A stretch of 16,574 nt of DNA from an uncultured Collinsella sp. (lineage in GTDB: Bacteria > Actinomycetota > Coriobacteriia > Coriobacteriales > Coriobacteriaceae), in NCBI GenBank assembly GCA_900549355.1, contig UROA01000024.1:1-16574 (forward strand). The letters run 5' to 3'. The translations under genes and the position numbers were made by a program. Positions within the stretch are counted from its first letter, which is position 1, and each line of letters begins with the position of its first letter. Positions 1 to 6,310 of this stretch are shown here, piece by piece. The notes under the pieces are model-generated. The model saw nothing but the letters and a program-made list of their open reading frames with translations. It was not told the DNA's origin and searched no databases.

Positions 1-21
1 GGGTAAGTTTTTCGTAGATTC

Positions 22-59
22 CGCACGAGCCGGAAAGCACTTAATGTGCTTTCCGTGCG
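22..59. repeat. Stem-loop downstream of the glycosyltransferase gene
   Basis: GGAAAGCAC (32-40) pairs perfectly with GTGCTTTCC (46-54) around a TTAAT loop. CGCAC (22-26) pairs with GTGCG (55-59) outside a five-base bulge, giving about 14 base pairs. Neither strand has a convincing T-run after it, so it is not a standard intrinsic terminator. It lies about 75 bases beyond the stop of the minus-strand glycosyltransferase and may serve as its 3' end or an RNA-stabilising structure. The rest of 1-132 shows nothing I recognise. Confidence 0.5.
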
Positions 60-132
60 AGCAGGACTGTTCGCAGTAGCAAACTAAAGGCCAAGGGGCC
101 CAGTCAACCTATCAGCAGCGATTACTCGGCAG

Positions 133-1164
133 CTAGTTGAATTTGAAGATCTTTGAGGCAAGACGGTATAGGCCGAGTGTGGTTTTGTCTCCGGCCCGTC
201 CGCGCAGATTGGTGAAGAACCCGACCACGCCGTAGCGGGCACGACGATACATGCGCTCGTCGTAGGCCTTCAAATCATTCCACAGCGTCTTTAGGCGCTC
301 GTCGGCGCAATCTTCCTCGGAAAGCTTGGTGAGCACCGAGCAGATCGCCATCATCATGGTGAAATAGCCCATCATGTACGAGCGCAGACGCGACGACTCA
401 ACATCGCTGTACAGGTGGTACGACTCCATCATGATGCGCGTCACACGGAACTGCTGGTCCAGACGCTTGACCATCGTGGCCTCGTTGACACTCTGGCCCT
501 CGCGACCGATAAAGTAGCGATAGAGGTCGATGTCGGCGTAGTACATGGTCTTGCAACACGGCAGCGGCACGTAGGCGTAGATGTTGTCCACATAGAACGT
601 GTGCGGCGGCATGGGAAGGTTGGACTCGCGCAGCACATCCGTGCGATAGCACAGGCTGTGCATGAGTAGGTTCTGGTCCAGGCGGAAATGACCGATCTGA
701 TCCCAGGAAAAGATCTTTTTGCGCGGCAGGGCAAATTTGTAGCCAATAGCGGTATGCGTGCCCTCGTAAACCTTCTCGTACACGTAGTTCGAGATAAACA
801 GGTCAACGCGCTGGTCGCGCTCCTCAAAGCCACGCAGAATCGACAGCATGGTCGAAAGGGCAGCGCCGTCAAGCCAGTCGTCCGAATCAACAACCTTGTA
901 GTAGGTGCCCTGTGCCTCGCGCAGACCCGAAAGGACGGCAATACCGTGGCCGCCGTTCTCCTGGTGTACCGCGCGAATGATACCGGGATAACGCGCCTCC
1001 CACTCATCGGCCTTATCGGCTGTCTCGTCCTTGGAGCCGTCGTCCACCACGATAATCTCGATATCGGTAGCGTAATTGCTCCCCTCCAAGATGGAGGTGA
1101 TGCAATGGTCCATGTCCTTGGCGGCGTTATACGAGGGAATACCGAATGTTATGACTTTATGCAT
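133..1164 (-). CDS. Family 2 (GT-A fold) glycosyltransferase
   Basis: Predicted to transfer a sugar from a nucleotide-sugar donor to a glycan or lipid acceptor at the cytoplasmic face of the membrane. The protein (343 residues from this start) opens with the family-2 fold: an ITFGIPSYN strand near residues 5-13, IIVVDDGS at 37-44 and the metal/donor-binding DSDD at 93-96. No membrane span is obvious, so it is probably soluble or peripheral. The chosen ATG at 1164 overlaps the end of glf by 8 bases (ATGCATAA), which suggests translational coupling. An in-frame ATG six codons earlier (1182) is possible, but neither has a strong ribosome site. Glf lies directly upstream, so a galactofuranosyl or related cell-surface glycan role is plausible. 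Donor and acceptor cannot be read from the sequence. Confidence 0.85.
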   Translation of the reverse strand: MHKVITFGIPSYNAAKDMDHCITSILEGSNYATDIEIIVVDDGSKDETADKADEWEARYPGIIRAVHQENGGHGIAVLSGLREAQGTYYKVVDSDDWLDGAALSTMLSILRGFEERDQRVDLFISNYVYEKVYEGTHTAIGYKFALPRKKIFSWDQIGHFRLDQNLLMHSLCYRTDVLRESNLPMPPHTFYVDNIYAYVPLPCCKTMYYADIDLYRYFIGREGQSVNEATMVKRLDQQFRVTRIMMESYHLYSDVESSRLRSYMMGYFTMMMAICSVLTKLSEEDCADERLKTLWNDLKAYDERMYRRARYGVVGFFTNLRGRAGDKTTLGLYRLASKIFKFN

Positions 1165-2359
1165 GGCAGGCGATAATCTCATCCGAAAGATCGAGGGCAG
1201 AATTGGTCACGGCGTCCATATCGTAGTAACGATACTCGGCCAGACGACCCACCGGGTGGAAGTTCGTCAGGTTCTGGACGCGCTCAAGATAGCGCTCATA
1301 GAGCTCACGGTTCTCGGGCTCAAGAATGGCGTAGTACGGCGTCTCGCCCGAGCCGGGCGTATAGGCCTTGGAGTACTCCTTCATGATGGTGGTCTTGCCG
1401 GGCAGGACCTGACCGGTCATGTTCTTGAACTCGGTGATGCGCGTGTAGTCCTCGCTCGTGGTGTAGTTGACAGTGCCCACGGGCTGGAACTGGTCCATAT
1501 CGAGCGTCTCGAACTTCATATCGAGCGTGCGGTACGGCAACGCACCCAAGTCGAGGTTGAACAGCTCGTCGAGTGGACCGGTGTAGACGATCTCGCCACC
1601 ATAGACCTTGCCGTCGATCTTGACGGTAGTCTCGTCGATTTCAAAGAGGTCACGGGCGTCCACGTCGCAGAACACGTCGATCAGGTCGTGGTCGAGCATG
1701 TGCTCAAAGAGCGCCGTGTAGCCCTCCTGCGGCATGCCCTGGAAGGGAGCTTGCGGGAAGTAGCGGTCATCATCGCCCACAAAGACGGGAACGCGGCCGG
1801 TGATCGAGGGATCGATCTGATCGGGCGTCTGGCCCCACTGCTTCATGGTGTAATGCAAAAAGACGTTCTCGTAGACGTAATCGGCGACCTCGGCAAGATC
1901 CGGGTCGTTCTTCTTACGCAGCTCCATAATGGGCACCTTGACATCCTTGCCAAAGGTCTCCACGAGCTTCTGATACAGCTCCTCGCCGCGCTCGTCACCA
2001 AAGGCGAGCTTGAGACTCGCATGGTTGAAGGGCACGGGCATAAGGGTACCGTTGATGTTGGCGAGCACCTTGTGCTGATAATCCGTCCACTTGGTAAAGC
2101 GCGACAGGAAATTGTGCACGCGCTCGTTAAAAGTGTGATAGATATGCGGACCGTACTCGTGGATCAGGATTCCGGCCTCGTCAGTGCAGTCATAGGCATT
2201 GCCCGCAATGTGGCTACGGCGCTCCAAAACGGCAACACGATAGCCGATGGTCTCGGCAAGACGGCGGGCGCAAACGGCACCGGCATATCCAGCACCGACG
2301 ACAATCATGTCGTACGCGCCGGCGTTAAAGCCTTCAGGCAGGCCTGAGGTAATCTGCAT
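1157..2359 (-). CDS. glf: UDP-galactopyranose mutase
   Basis: FAD-dependent flavoenzyme that interconverts UDP-galactopyranose and UDP-galactofuranose, the donor for galactofuranose-containing surface glycans. The 400-residue length is typical with a short N-terminal extension. The Rossmann FAD motif VVGAGYAGA is at residues 20-28, followed by the acidic LERR strand end (45-48). Family blocks include GNAYD (53-57), the KQWG...RVPV...DDRYF block (173-201), EDYTRITEFKNMTGQ (303-317) and the C-terminal GRLAEYRYYDMDAV (371-384) that contacts flavin and substrate. The ATG at 2359 is preceded by AAGGAGT at a good distance. The gene shares an overlapping junction with the glycosyltransferase downstream and is divergent from pta. 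Recognition is confident. Confidence 0.95.
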   Translation of the reverse strand: MQITSGLPEGFNAGAYDMIVVGAGYAGAVCARRLAETIGYRVAVLERRSHIAGNAYDCTDEAGILIHEYGPHIYHTFNERVHNFLSRFTKWTDYQHKVLANINGTLMPVPFNHASLKLAFGDERGEELYQKLVETFGKDVKVPIMELRKKNDPDLAEVADYVYENVFLHYTMKQWGQTPDQIDPSITGRVPVFVGDDDRYFPQAPFQGMPQEGYTALFEHMLDHDLIDVFCDVDARDLFEIDETTVKIDGKVYGGEIVYTGPLDELFNLDLGALPYRTLDMKFETLDMDQFQPVGTVNYTTSEDYTRITEFKNMTGQVLPGKTTIMKEYSKAYTPGSGETPYYAILEPENRELYERYLERVQNLTNFHPVGRLAEYRYYDMDAVTNSALDLSDEIIACHA

Positions 2360-2403
2360 CGATACTCCTTGTCAAAAGCCACGGGCTCGTTAGCTGGGCT
2401 TTT

Positions 2404-2420
2404 CTCGAACATTCTTCGAG
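2404..2420. repeat. Inverted repeat in the glf leader region
   Basis: CTCGAA (2404-2409) and TTCGAG (2415-2420) form a perfect 6-base inverted repeat separated by five bases. It lies about 45 bases upstream of the glf start and just downstream of its candidate -10 element on the minus strand. It could be an operator or a small RNA hairpin. It resembles an actinobacterial LexA box but the half-site spacing is one base short. Confidence 0.35.
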
Positions 2421-2437
2421 ACATATTTATCAGAGCG

Positions 2438-2463
2438 ATTATAGCGCTAATGCGTCCTATAAT
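2438..2463. promoter_or_regulatory. Overlapping divergent -10 elements between glf and pta
   Basis: A perfect TATAAT lies on the plus strand at 2458-2463, pointing to pta. Another perfect TATAAT lies on the minus strand at 2443-2438, pointing to glf. They are 14 bases apart and form an inverted repeat. Each -10 falls where the opposing promoter would have its -35, and neither -35 matches consensus well. If both are used, RNA polymerase could occupy only one at a time. The expected pta leader would be about 120 bases and the glf leader about 70. Confidence 0.45.
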
Positions 2464-2516
2464 GAGCTTGCCACACAAGGAAAGCTCAAGCACCGCGGCG
2501 TACATAATTGAAAGGT

Positions 2517-2537
2517 AAACCCGCTAGCAGCGGGTTT
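2517..2537 (+). promoter_or_regulatory. Hairpin in the pta 5' leader
   Basis: AAACCCGCT (2517-2525) pairs perfectly with AGCGGGTTT (2529-2537) around a three-base loop. It sits about 50 bases upstream of the pta start codon and is followed only by ATTCG, not a T-run. It could be a weak terminator that lets some transcription through, a transcript stabiliser or a processing site. Confidence 0.5.
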
Positions 2538-2590
2538 ATTCGTGAACAGCCGGGTGCCTGGAGCTTAGCGAAACGCTTGTAAGGAGTAAC

Positions 2591-3571
2591 ATGAGCGATT
2601 TCCTAAACCGTATGAAGTCTGCCGCCAAGGCCGACCTTAAGACGATCGTCCTGCCCGAGGGCGAGGATCCGCGCACTATCGTCGCGGCCACCAAAATCAT
2701 CGAGGAGGGCCTGGCAAAGATCGTCATCCTGGGCAACCCCGACGAGATCAACGTTCCCGGCGCTACCGTCATCGACCCGCGCAATGCCGAGAAGCACGAG
2801 GAGTACGCACAGAAGTTTGCCGAGCTCCGCGCCAAGAAGGGCGTTACCATCGAGCAGGCTCGTGCCCAGGTGATGGACGCCACCTACTTTGGCACCATGA
2901 TGGTCAAGATGGGCGATGCCGACGGTCTGGTCTCCGGCGCCTGCCACTCCACCGCCGACACCCTGCGCCCCGCGCTTCAGATCCTCAAGACCGCCCCGGG
3001 CACCAAGCTGGTCTCGGCCTTCTTCGTGATGTGCACCGACACCCCGCAGTTCGGCACCGACGGCACGCTGATCTTCGCCGACTGCGGCCTCAACATCAAC
3101 CCGTCCTCCGACGAGCTCTCCGAGATCGCCATCGCCTCCGCCCACTCCTGGTCCACCTTCATGGGCAACGTTGAGCCGCACGTGGCCATGCTCTCCTACT
3201 CCACCATGGGCTCCGCTGGCGGCGAGGTCGCCAAGAAGGTCCAGGAAGCCGTGAAGTTCTGCAAGGAGAAGGCTCCCGAACTCGCCATCGATGGCGACCT
3301 GCAGCTCGACGCCGCTATCGTCCCCACCGTCGCCCAGCTCAAGGCTCCCGGCTCCTCTGTCGCCGGCAAGGCCAACGTGCTCGTATTCCCCGACCTCGAG
3401 GCCGGCAACATCGGCTACAAGCTGGTCCAGCGCTTCGCTGGCGCCGACGCTTACGGCCCCATCCTGCAGGGCATCGCCAAGCCGGTTAACGACCTTTCGC
3501 GCGGCTGCTCTGCCGACGACATCGTGGGTGTCGTAGCCATCACCGCCGTCCAGGCTCAGATGGCTGAGTAG
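2591..3571 (+). CDS. pta: Phosphate acetyltransferase
   Basis: Converts acetyl-CoA and phosphate to acetyl phosphate and CoA, the first step of the substrate-level ATP-forming acetate pathway, in the cytoplasm. The 326 residues match the short single-domain Pta class (about 330 residues) with no N-terminal regulatory DRTGG extension. Recognisable blocks are the N-terminal KTIVLPEGEDPRTI (about residues 17-30), GDADGLVSGACHSTADTLRPALQ (about 108-130) and the C-terminal PVNDLSRGCSADDIV (about 299-313), typical of the phosphate acetyl/butyryltransferase family. ATG 2591 follows AAGGAG by five bases. Acetate kinase genes lie immediately downstream in convergent orientation, instead of the usual pta-ackA operon. 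Phosphate butyryltransferase is the main alternative, but these motifs favour Pta. Confidence 0.95.
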   Translation: MSDFLNRMKSAAKADLKTIVLPEGEDPRTIVAATKIIEEGLAKIVILGNPDEINVPGATVIDPRNAEKHEEYAQKFAELRAKKGVTIEQARAQVMDATYFGTMMVKMGDADGLVSGACHSTADTLRPALQILKTAPGTKLVSAFFVMCTDTPQFGTDGTLIFADCGLNINPSSDELSEIAIASAHSWSTFMGNVEPHVAMLSYSTMGSAGGEVAKKVQEAVKFCKEKAPELAIDGDLQLDAAIVPTVAQLKAPGSSVAGKANVLVFPDLEAGNIGYKLVQRFAGADAYGPILQGIAKPVNDLSRGCSADDIVGVVAITAVQAQMAE

Positions 3572-3613
3572 CAGACATATCCCCTCGGGACTGGAATTTC
3601 CGCCTACTAGTAA

Positions 3614-3647
3614 AAAGGCCTCCGGAGCTGTTGCTCTGGAGGCCTTT
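3614..3647. terminator. Bidirectional intrinsic terminator between pta and ackA
   Basis: AAAGGCCTCCGGAGC (3614-3628) pairs with GCTCTGGAGGCCTTT (3633-3647) around a TGTT loop, 15 pairs including one G-T. The left flank is TAAAA and the right is CGTTT, so it offers a short U-tract in both directions. It suits the convergent pta and acetate kinase transcripts. Confidence 0.85.
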
Positions 3648-3669
3648 CGTTTAAATGCAAACGGGTACG

Positions 3670-4848
3670 TTAGTTGTTCTTGGTCAGGCGCTCGACGTCG
3701 TGGGCGATCATGTATTCCTCGTCGGTGGGGATGACCATGACCGTGACGGCGGAACCGGCGGCACTGATGACCTGCGGGCCGTTGCCCACGGCCTCGCGGT
3801 TCTTGTTGTTGTCGATGCGCACGCCCAGCCACTCAAAGCAGTCGCAGAAGGCCTTGCGGATCGACCAGTCGTTCTCGCCGATGCCGGCGGTAAAGGTAAT
3901 GGTGTCCACGCCCGCCATGGAAGCGATCATGGAACCGGCCTGCTGCATGGCCTTATAGGCGAACATATCGAAGGCGAGCAGGCAGCGCTCGTCGCCCTCG
4001 GAGGCGCGCGTGCGGATGTCGCGGGCGTCGTTGGAGATGCCCGAGATGGCAAGCAGACCAGACTGCTTGTTCATCATGTCATCGACTTCCTGGTAGCTGT
4101 AGCCGCCCTCGCGCTGCAGGTAGCACACGGTGGCCGGGTCGATGGAACCACAACGGGTGCCCATCATCAGGCCATCGAGCGGCGTGAGACCCATCGTGGT
4201 GTCGCGGCACACGCCGTCCTCGATAGCAGCGAGCGAAGCACCGTTGCCCAGATGGCACGAAAGCAGGCGGTGGCAGCGCGAACCCAGGATCTCCTTGGCC
4301 ATCATCCACTCATAGCGGTGGCTCGTGCCGTGGGCGCCATACTTGCGCACGTGGTACTTGTCGCAAACGTCCTTGGGCAGCGCGTAGGTGTAGGCAACCT
4401 CGGGCATGGTCATGTGGAACGAGGTGTCGAAGACCGCCACGTTGGGCAGCTCCGGATACTTCTCACGGCAATACTCAATCGCTGCGGCCTCGCCGTAGTT
4501 GTGCAGCGGAGCAAGCGGTGCCACCTCAAGAATCTTGGCCATAACCTCGTCGTCGACAACCGCGGAATCATCGAAGTGCCAGCCGCCCTGAACGATACGA
4601 TGCCCAATGCCATCAATCGTAAAGTCGGTCTTCTCGAGCTCCTCGAGCACGCGAGCGATAGCAGAGCGATGATCGGGGAAAGGGACCTCCTCGGTCTGCT
4701 TAGCGCCACCGTTCTCGGAGTGGCCAAAGATGCCCATGTCCGATCCGATACGCTCGCAGTTGCCCTTGGCGAAAACCTTGCGGGTATCGGTATCCAAAAG
4801 CTGATATTTAAGGCTTGAGCTGCCGGCGTTGACAACAAGTACGTTCAT
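3670..4848 (-). CDS. ackA: Acetate kinase (copy 1, canonical active site)
   Basis: Phosphorylates ADP from acetyl phosphate to give acetate and ATP, the partner reaction to Pta. The 392 residues show the ASKHA-fold acetokinase family motifs: NAGSSSLKY at 7-15 (catalytic-site Asn7), GHRIVQGG at 82-89 (Arg84), APLHN at 113-117, FDTSFH at 140-145 (Asp141), YGAHGTSH at 170-177 (His173, His177), CHLGNGAS at 198-205, MGTRCGSIDP at 229-238 (Arg232), FTAGIGEN at 319-326 and the TDEE block at 375-378. AAGGAG precedes ATG 4848. It has its own candidate promoter and shares the terminator with pta. It retains both histidines of HGTSH and the Asn of HLGNG, unlike the second copy, so it is the better candidate for the main housekeeping acetate kinase. 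Confidence 0.95.
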   Translation of the reverse strand: MNVLVVNAGSSSLKYQLLDTDTRKVFAKGNCERIGSDMGIFGHSENGGAKQTEEVPFPDHRSAIARVLEELEKTDFTIDGIGHRIVQGGWHFDDSAVVDDEVMAKILEVAPLAPLHNYGEAAAIEYCREKYPELPNVAVFDTSFHMTMPEVAYTYALPKDVCDKYHVRKYGAHGTSHRYEWMMAKEILGSRCHRLLSCHLGNGASLAAIEDGVCRDTTMGLTPLDGLMMGTRCGSIDPATVCYLQREGGYSYQEVDDMMNKQSGLLAISGISNDARDIRTRASEGDERCLLAFDMFAYKAMQQAGSMIASMAGVDTITFTAGIGENDWSIRKAFCDCFEWLGVRIDNNKNREAVGNGPQVISAAGSAVTVMVIPTDEEYMIAHDVERLTKNN

Positions 4849-4903
4849 GAGACTCCTTCGCAGTGCAATACGGTCGACGCAGGCCCCTTAAGGCGGCCGC
4901 ATT

Positions 4904-4939
4904 TTAATAAGAAGTTATCATATCTTGATAAATAGATAT
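4904..4939 (-). promoter_or_regulatory. Candidate ackA copy-1 promoter with overlapping inverted repeat
   Basis: On the minus strand TTATCA (4931-4926) is followed by a 16-base spacer and TATTAA (4909-4904), a plausible -35/-10 pair in an AT-rich block upstream of the copy-1 start. An inverted repeat, ATATCT (4920-4925) and AGATAT (4934-4939), straddles the -35 and could be an operator. Not proven by sequence alone. Confidence 0.35.
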
Positions 4940-4963
4940 CAGCATATCGCCCAACGAGCGCAA

Positions 4964-5007
4964 AAGAGGGGCCGAACGGCGCTCGGTCGTCCAGTCCCTC
5001 CCCTCTT
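4964..5007 (-). terminator. Intrinsic terminator of the second acetate kinase
   Basis: AAGAGGGG (4964-4971) pairs perfectly with CCCCTCTT (5000-5007). A smaller CCGA/TCGG pairing (4972-4975 with 4983-4986) lies within the loop. Read on the minus strand it starts just after the stop codon at 5012 and ends in CCCCTCTTTTGC, a short U-tract. It separates the two kinase genes into independent transcripts. Confidence 0.65.
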
Positions 5008-5011
5008 GCAA

Positions 5012-6190
5012 TTACTTGCCGTTGACGATGCGCTCGACGTCGGAAGCGATCATGAACTCCTCGTCCGTAGGGATGACGAAAATCTTGACCTTGGAATCCT
5101 TGGCGGACAGGCACCAAGCGCCGTCGCCACGCAGGGCATTACGGGCGTGATCCATCTTGACGCCCATAAAGGCCAGACGATCGGCCACGCCAGCGCGAAC
5201 GGCCGGAGCGTGCTCGCCGATGCCGGCGGTAAAGACCAGGGTGTCCATGCCGCACATGGAGGTGGCCATCTCGGCGGCCTTAGCGGCAATCTTGTAGACG
5301 AACATATCGAAGGCGAGCTGAGCCTCGGGGTCACCAGCAGCGGCGAGCTCCTCAACGTTGCGGCAGTCGTTGGTCTTGCCACCGGTCACAGCCAAAAGGC
5401 CAGACTTCTTGTTCATCATCTCGTCGACCTCGTCGAAGGTGTAGCCACCCTCGCGCTGCAGGTAGCACACGGTAGCCGGGTCGATGGAGCCGCAGCGGGT
5501 GCCCATCATGACGCCGTCGAGCGGCGTCAAGCCCATGGTGGTGTCCATGCACTTGCCGTCCTCGATGGCGCACAGGGAAGCGCCGGAGCCGATATGGCAC
5601 ACGACGACCTTGCGGGCCTCGCCGTTGGTCATCTCGGCGACCTTCTTGGAGATGTAGCGATAGCTGGTGCCGTGGGCGCCGTACTTACGGATGTGCAGCT
5701 TGTCGCAAACATCCTTGGGAAGGGCGTAGGTCTTGGCGACCTCGGGCATGTTGAAGTGGAAAGCGGTGTCGTAGACCGTGACGTTGGGCAGATCGGGATA
5801 CTGCTCCAGGCAGTACTCGATAACGTTGGCCTCGGGGTTGTTGTGCAGCGGCGCCAGCGGGGCGACCTCGCGAATCTTGGCGAGGACGTCCTCGTCGACG
5901 AGGGAGGAATCACCAAAGTACCAACCGCCCTGAACGATACGGTGGCCGATGCCCTCGATCTTGACGCCGTTGGCCTCAAGGTCCTTCAGGACGACCTCGA
6001 TGGCGACCTTGTGGTCGGGGAACTCGATGTTCTCGGTCACCTTCTTGGAGCCATTGGCAGCATGGGTGAAGGTACCACCGGTAAAGCAGACGCGCTCGCA
6101 GGAGCCCTTTGCGGACACCTTATGGGACTTGGTGTCGATGACCTGATACTTAAGGGTCGAAGATCCCGCGTTGACGACCAGAACGTTCAT
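5012..6190 (-). CDS. Acetate kinase paralogue (copy 2, altered active-site motifs)
   Basis: A tandem paralogue of the neighbouring acetate kinase, also 392 residues. The first 270 residues align without gaps and I count 181 identities (67%). It keeps NAGSS (7-11), GHRIVQGG (82-89), APLHN (113-117), YDTAFH (140-145), His173, Arg232 in MGTRCGSIDP, FTAGIGE and the TDEE block. It differs where copy 1 is canonical: HGTSY replaces HGTSH (Tyr177) and CHIGSGAS replaces CHLGNGAS (Ser202). It may therefore have changed kinetics or use another short-chain acyl phosphate such as propionyl phosphate; this is inference. GGGAG precedes ATG 6190. A terminator follows the stop, so it is probably transcribed separately from copy 1. 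An active acetate kinase is the default call. Confidence 0.88.
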   Translation of the reverse strand: MNVLVVNAGSSTLKYQVIDTKSHKVSAKGSCERVCFTGGTFTHAANGSKKVTENIEFPDHKVAIEVVLKDLEANGVKIEGIGHRIVQGGWYFGDSSLVDEDVLAKIREVAPLAPLHNNPEANVIEYCLEQYPDLPNVTVYDTAFHFNMPEVAKTYALPKDVCDKLHIRKYGAHGTSYRYISKKVAEMTNGEARKVVVCHIGSGASLCAIEDGKCMDTTMGLTPLDGVMMGTRCGSIDPATVCYLQREGGYTFDEVDEMMNKKSGLLAVTGGKTNDCRNVEELAAAGDPEAQLAFDMFVYKIAAKAAEMATSMCGMDTLVFTAGIGEHAPAVRAGVADRLAFMGVKMDHARNALRGDGAWCLSAKDSKVKIFVIPTDEEFMIASDVERIVNGK

Positions 6191-6243
6191 GTGTCTCCCT
6201 ACTAACAGGCGGTGTGGCGCCGCCAGGTTACATACGCTTCAAT

Positions 6244-6277
6244 AATAAACCCAAACGCCCTCGCGCTCGGGTTTATT
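6244..6277 (-). terminator. Intrinsic terminator of the MFS transporter gene
   Basis: AATAAACCC (6244-6252) pairs perfectly with GGGTTTATT (6269-6277) around a 16-base GC-rich loop. On the minus strand the hairpin ends in GGGTTTATTATT, a T-rich tail. It lies between the MFS stop (6311) and the acetate kinase start (6190), so acetate kinase copy 2 probably has its own start of transcription downstream. I could not identify a convincing promoter there. Confidence 0.65.
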
Positions 6278-6310
6278 GCGTTGATATATAAGTTATCGGT
6301 GCCTAAATAC

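Noticed and set aside
1076..2347. 423-codon open frame on the plus strand opposite glf
   Set aside because: It is antisense to a clearly recognised enzyme, has no ribosome site, and shows the low-complexity Val/Leu/Gly/His-rich composition that arises opposite GC-rich coding DNA.
2402..2422. LexA (SOS) box upstream of glf
   Set aside because: The half-sites CGAAC and TTCG are spaced one base too closely for the Gram-positive consensus, and the neighbouring genes have no SOS role.
2305..2505. 66-codon minus-strand frame covering the glf promoter region
   Set aside because: It crosses the promoter elements and the true glf start with AAGGAG, and the protein has no recognisable feature.
3655..6205. 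387- and 426-codon open frames on the plus strand opposite the acetate kinases, and a 409-codon minus-strand frame (2603-3832) opposite pta
   Set aside because: All mirror highly conserved genes in GC-rich sequence. The proteins have no recognisable motif and the frames cross terminators.
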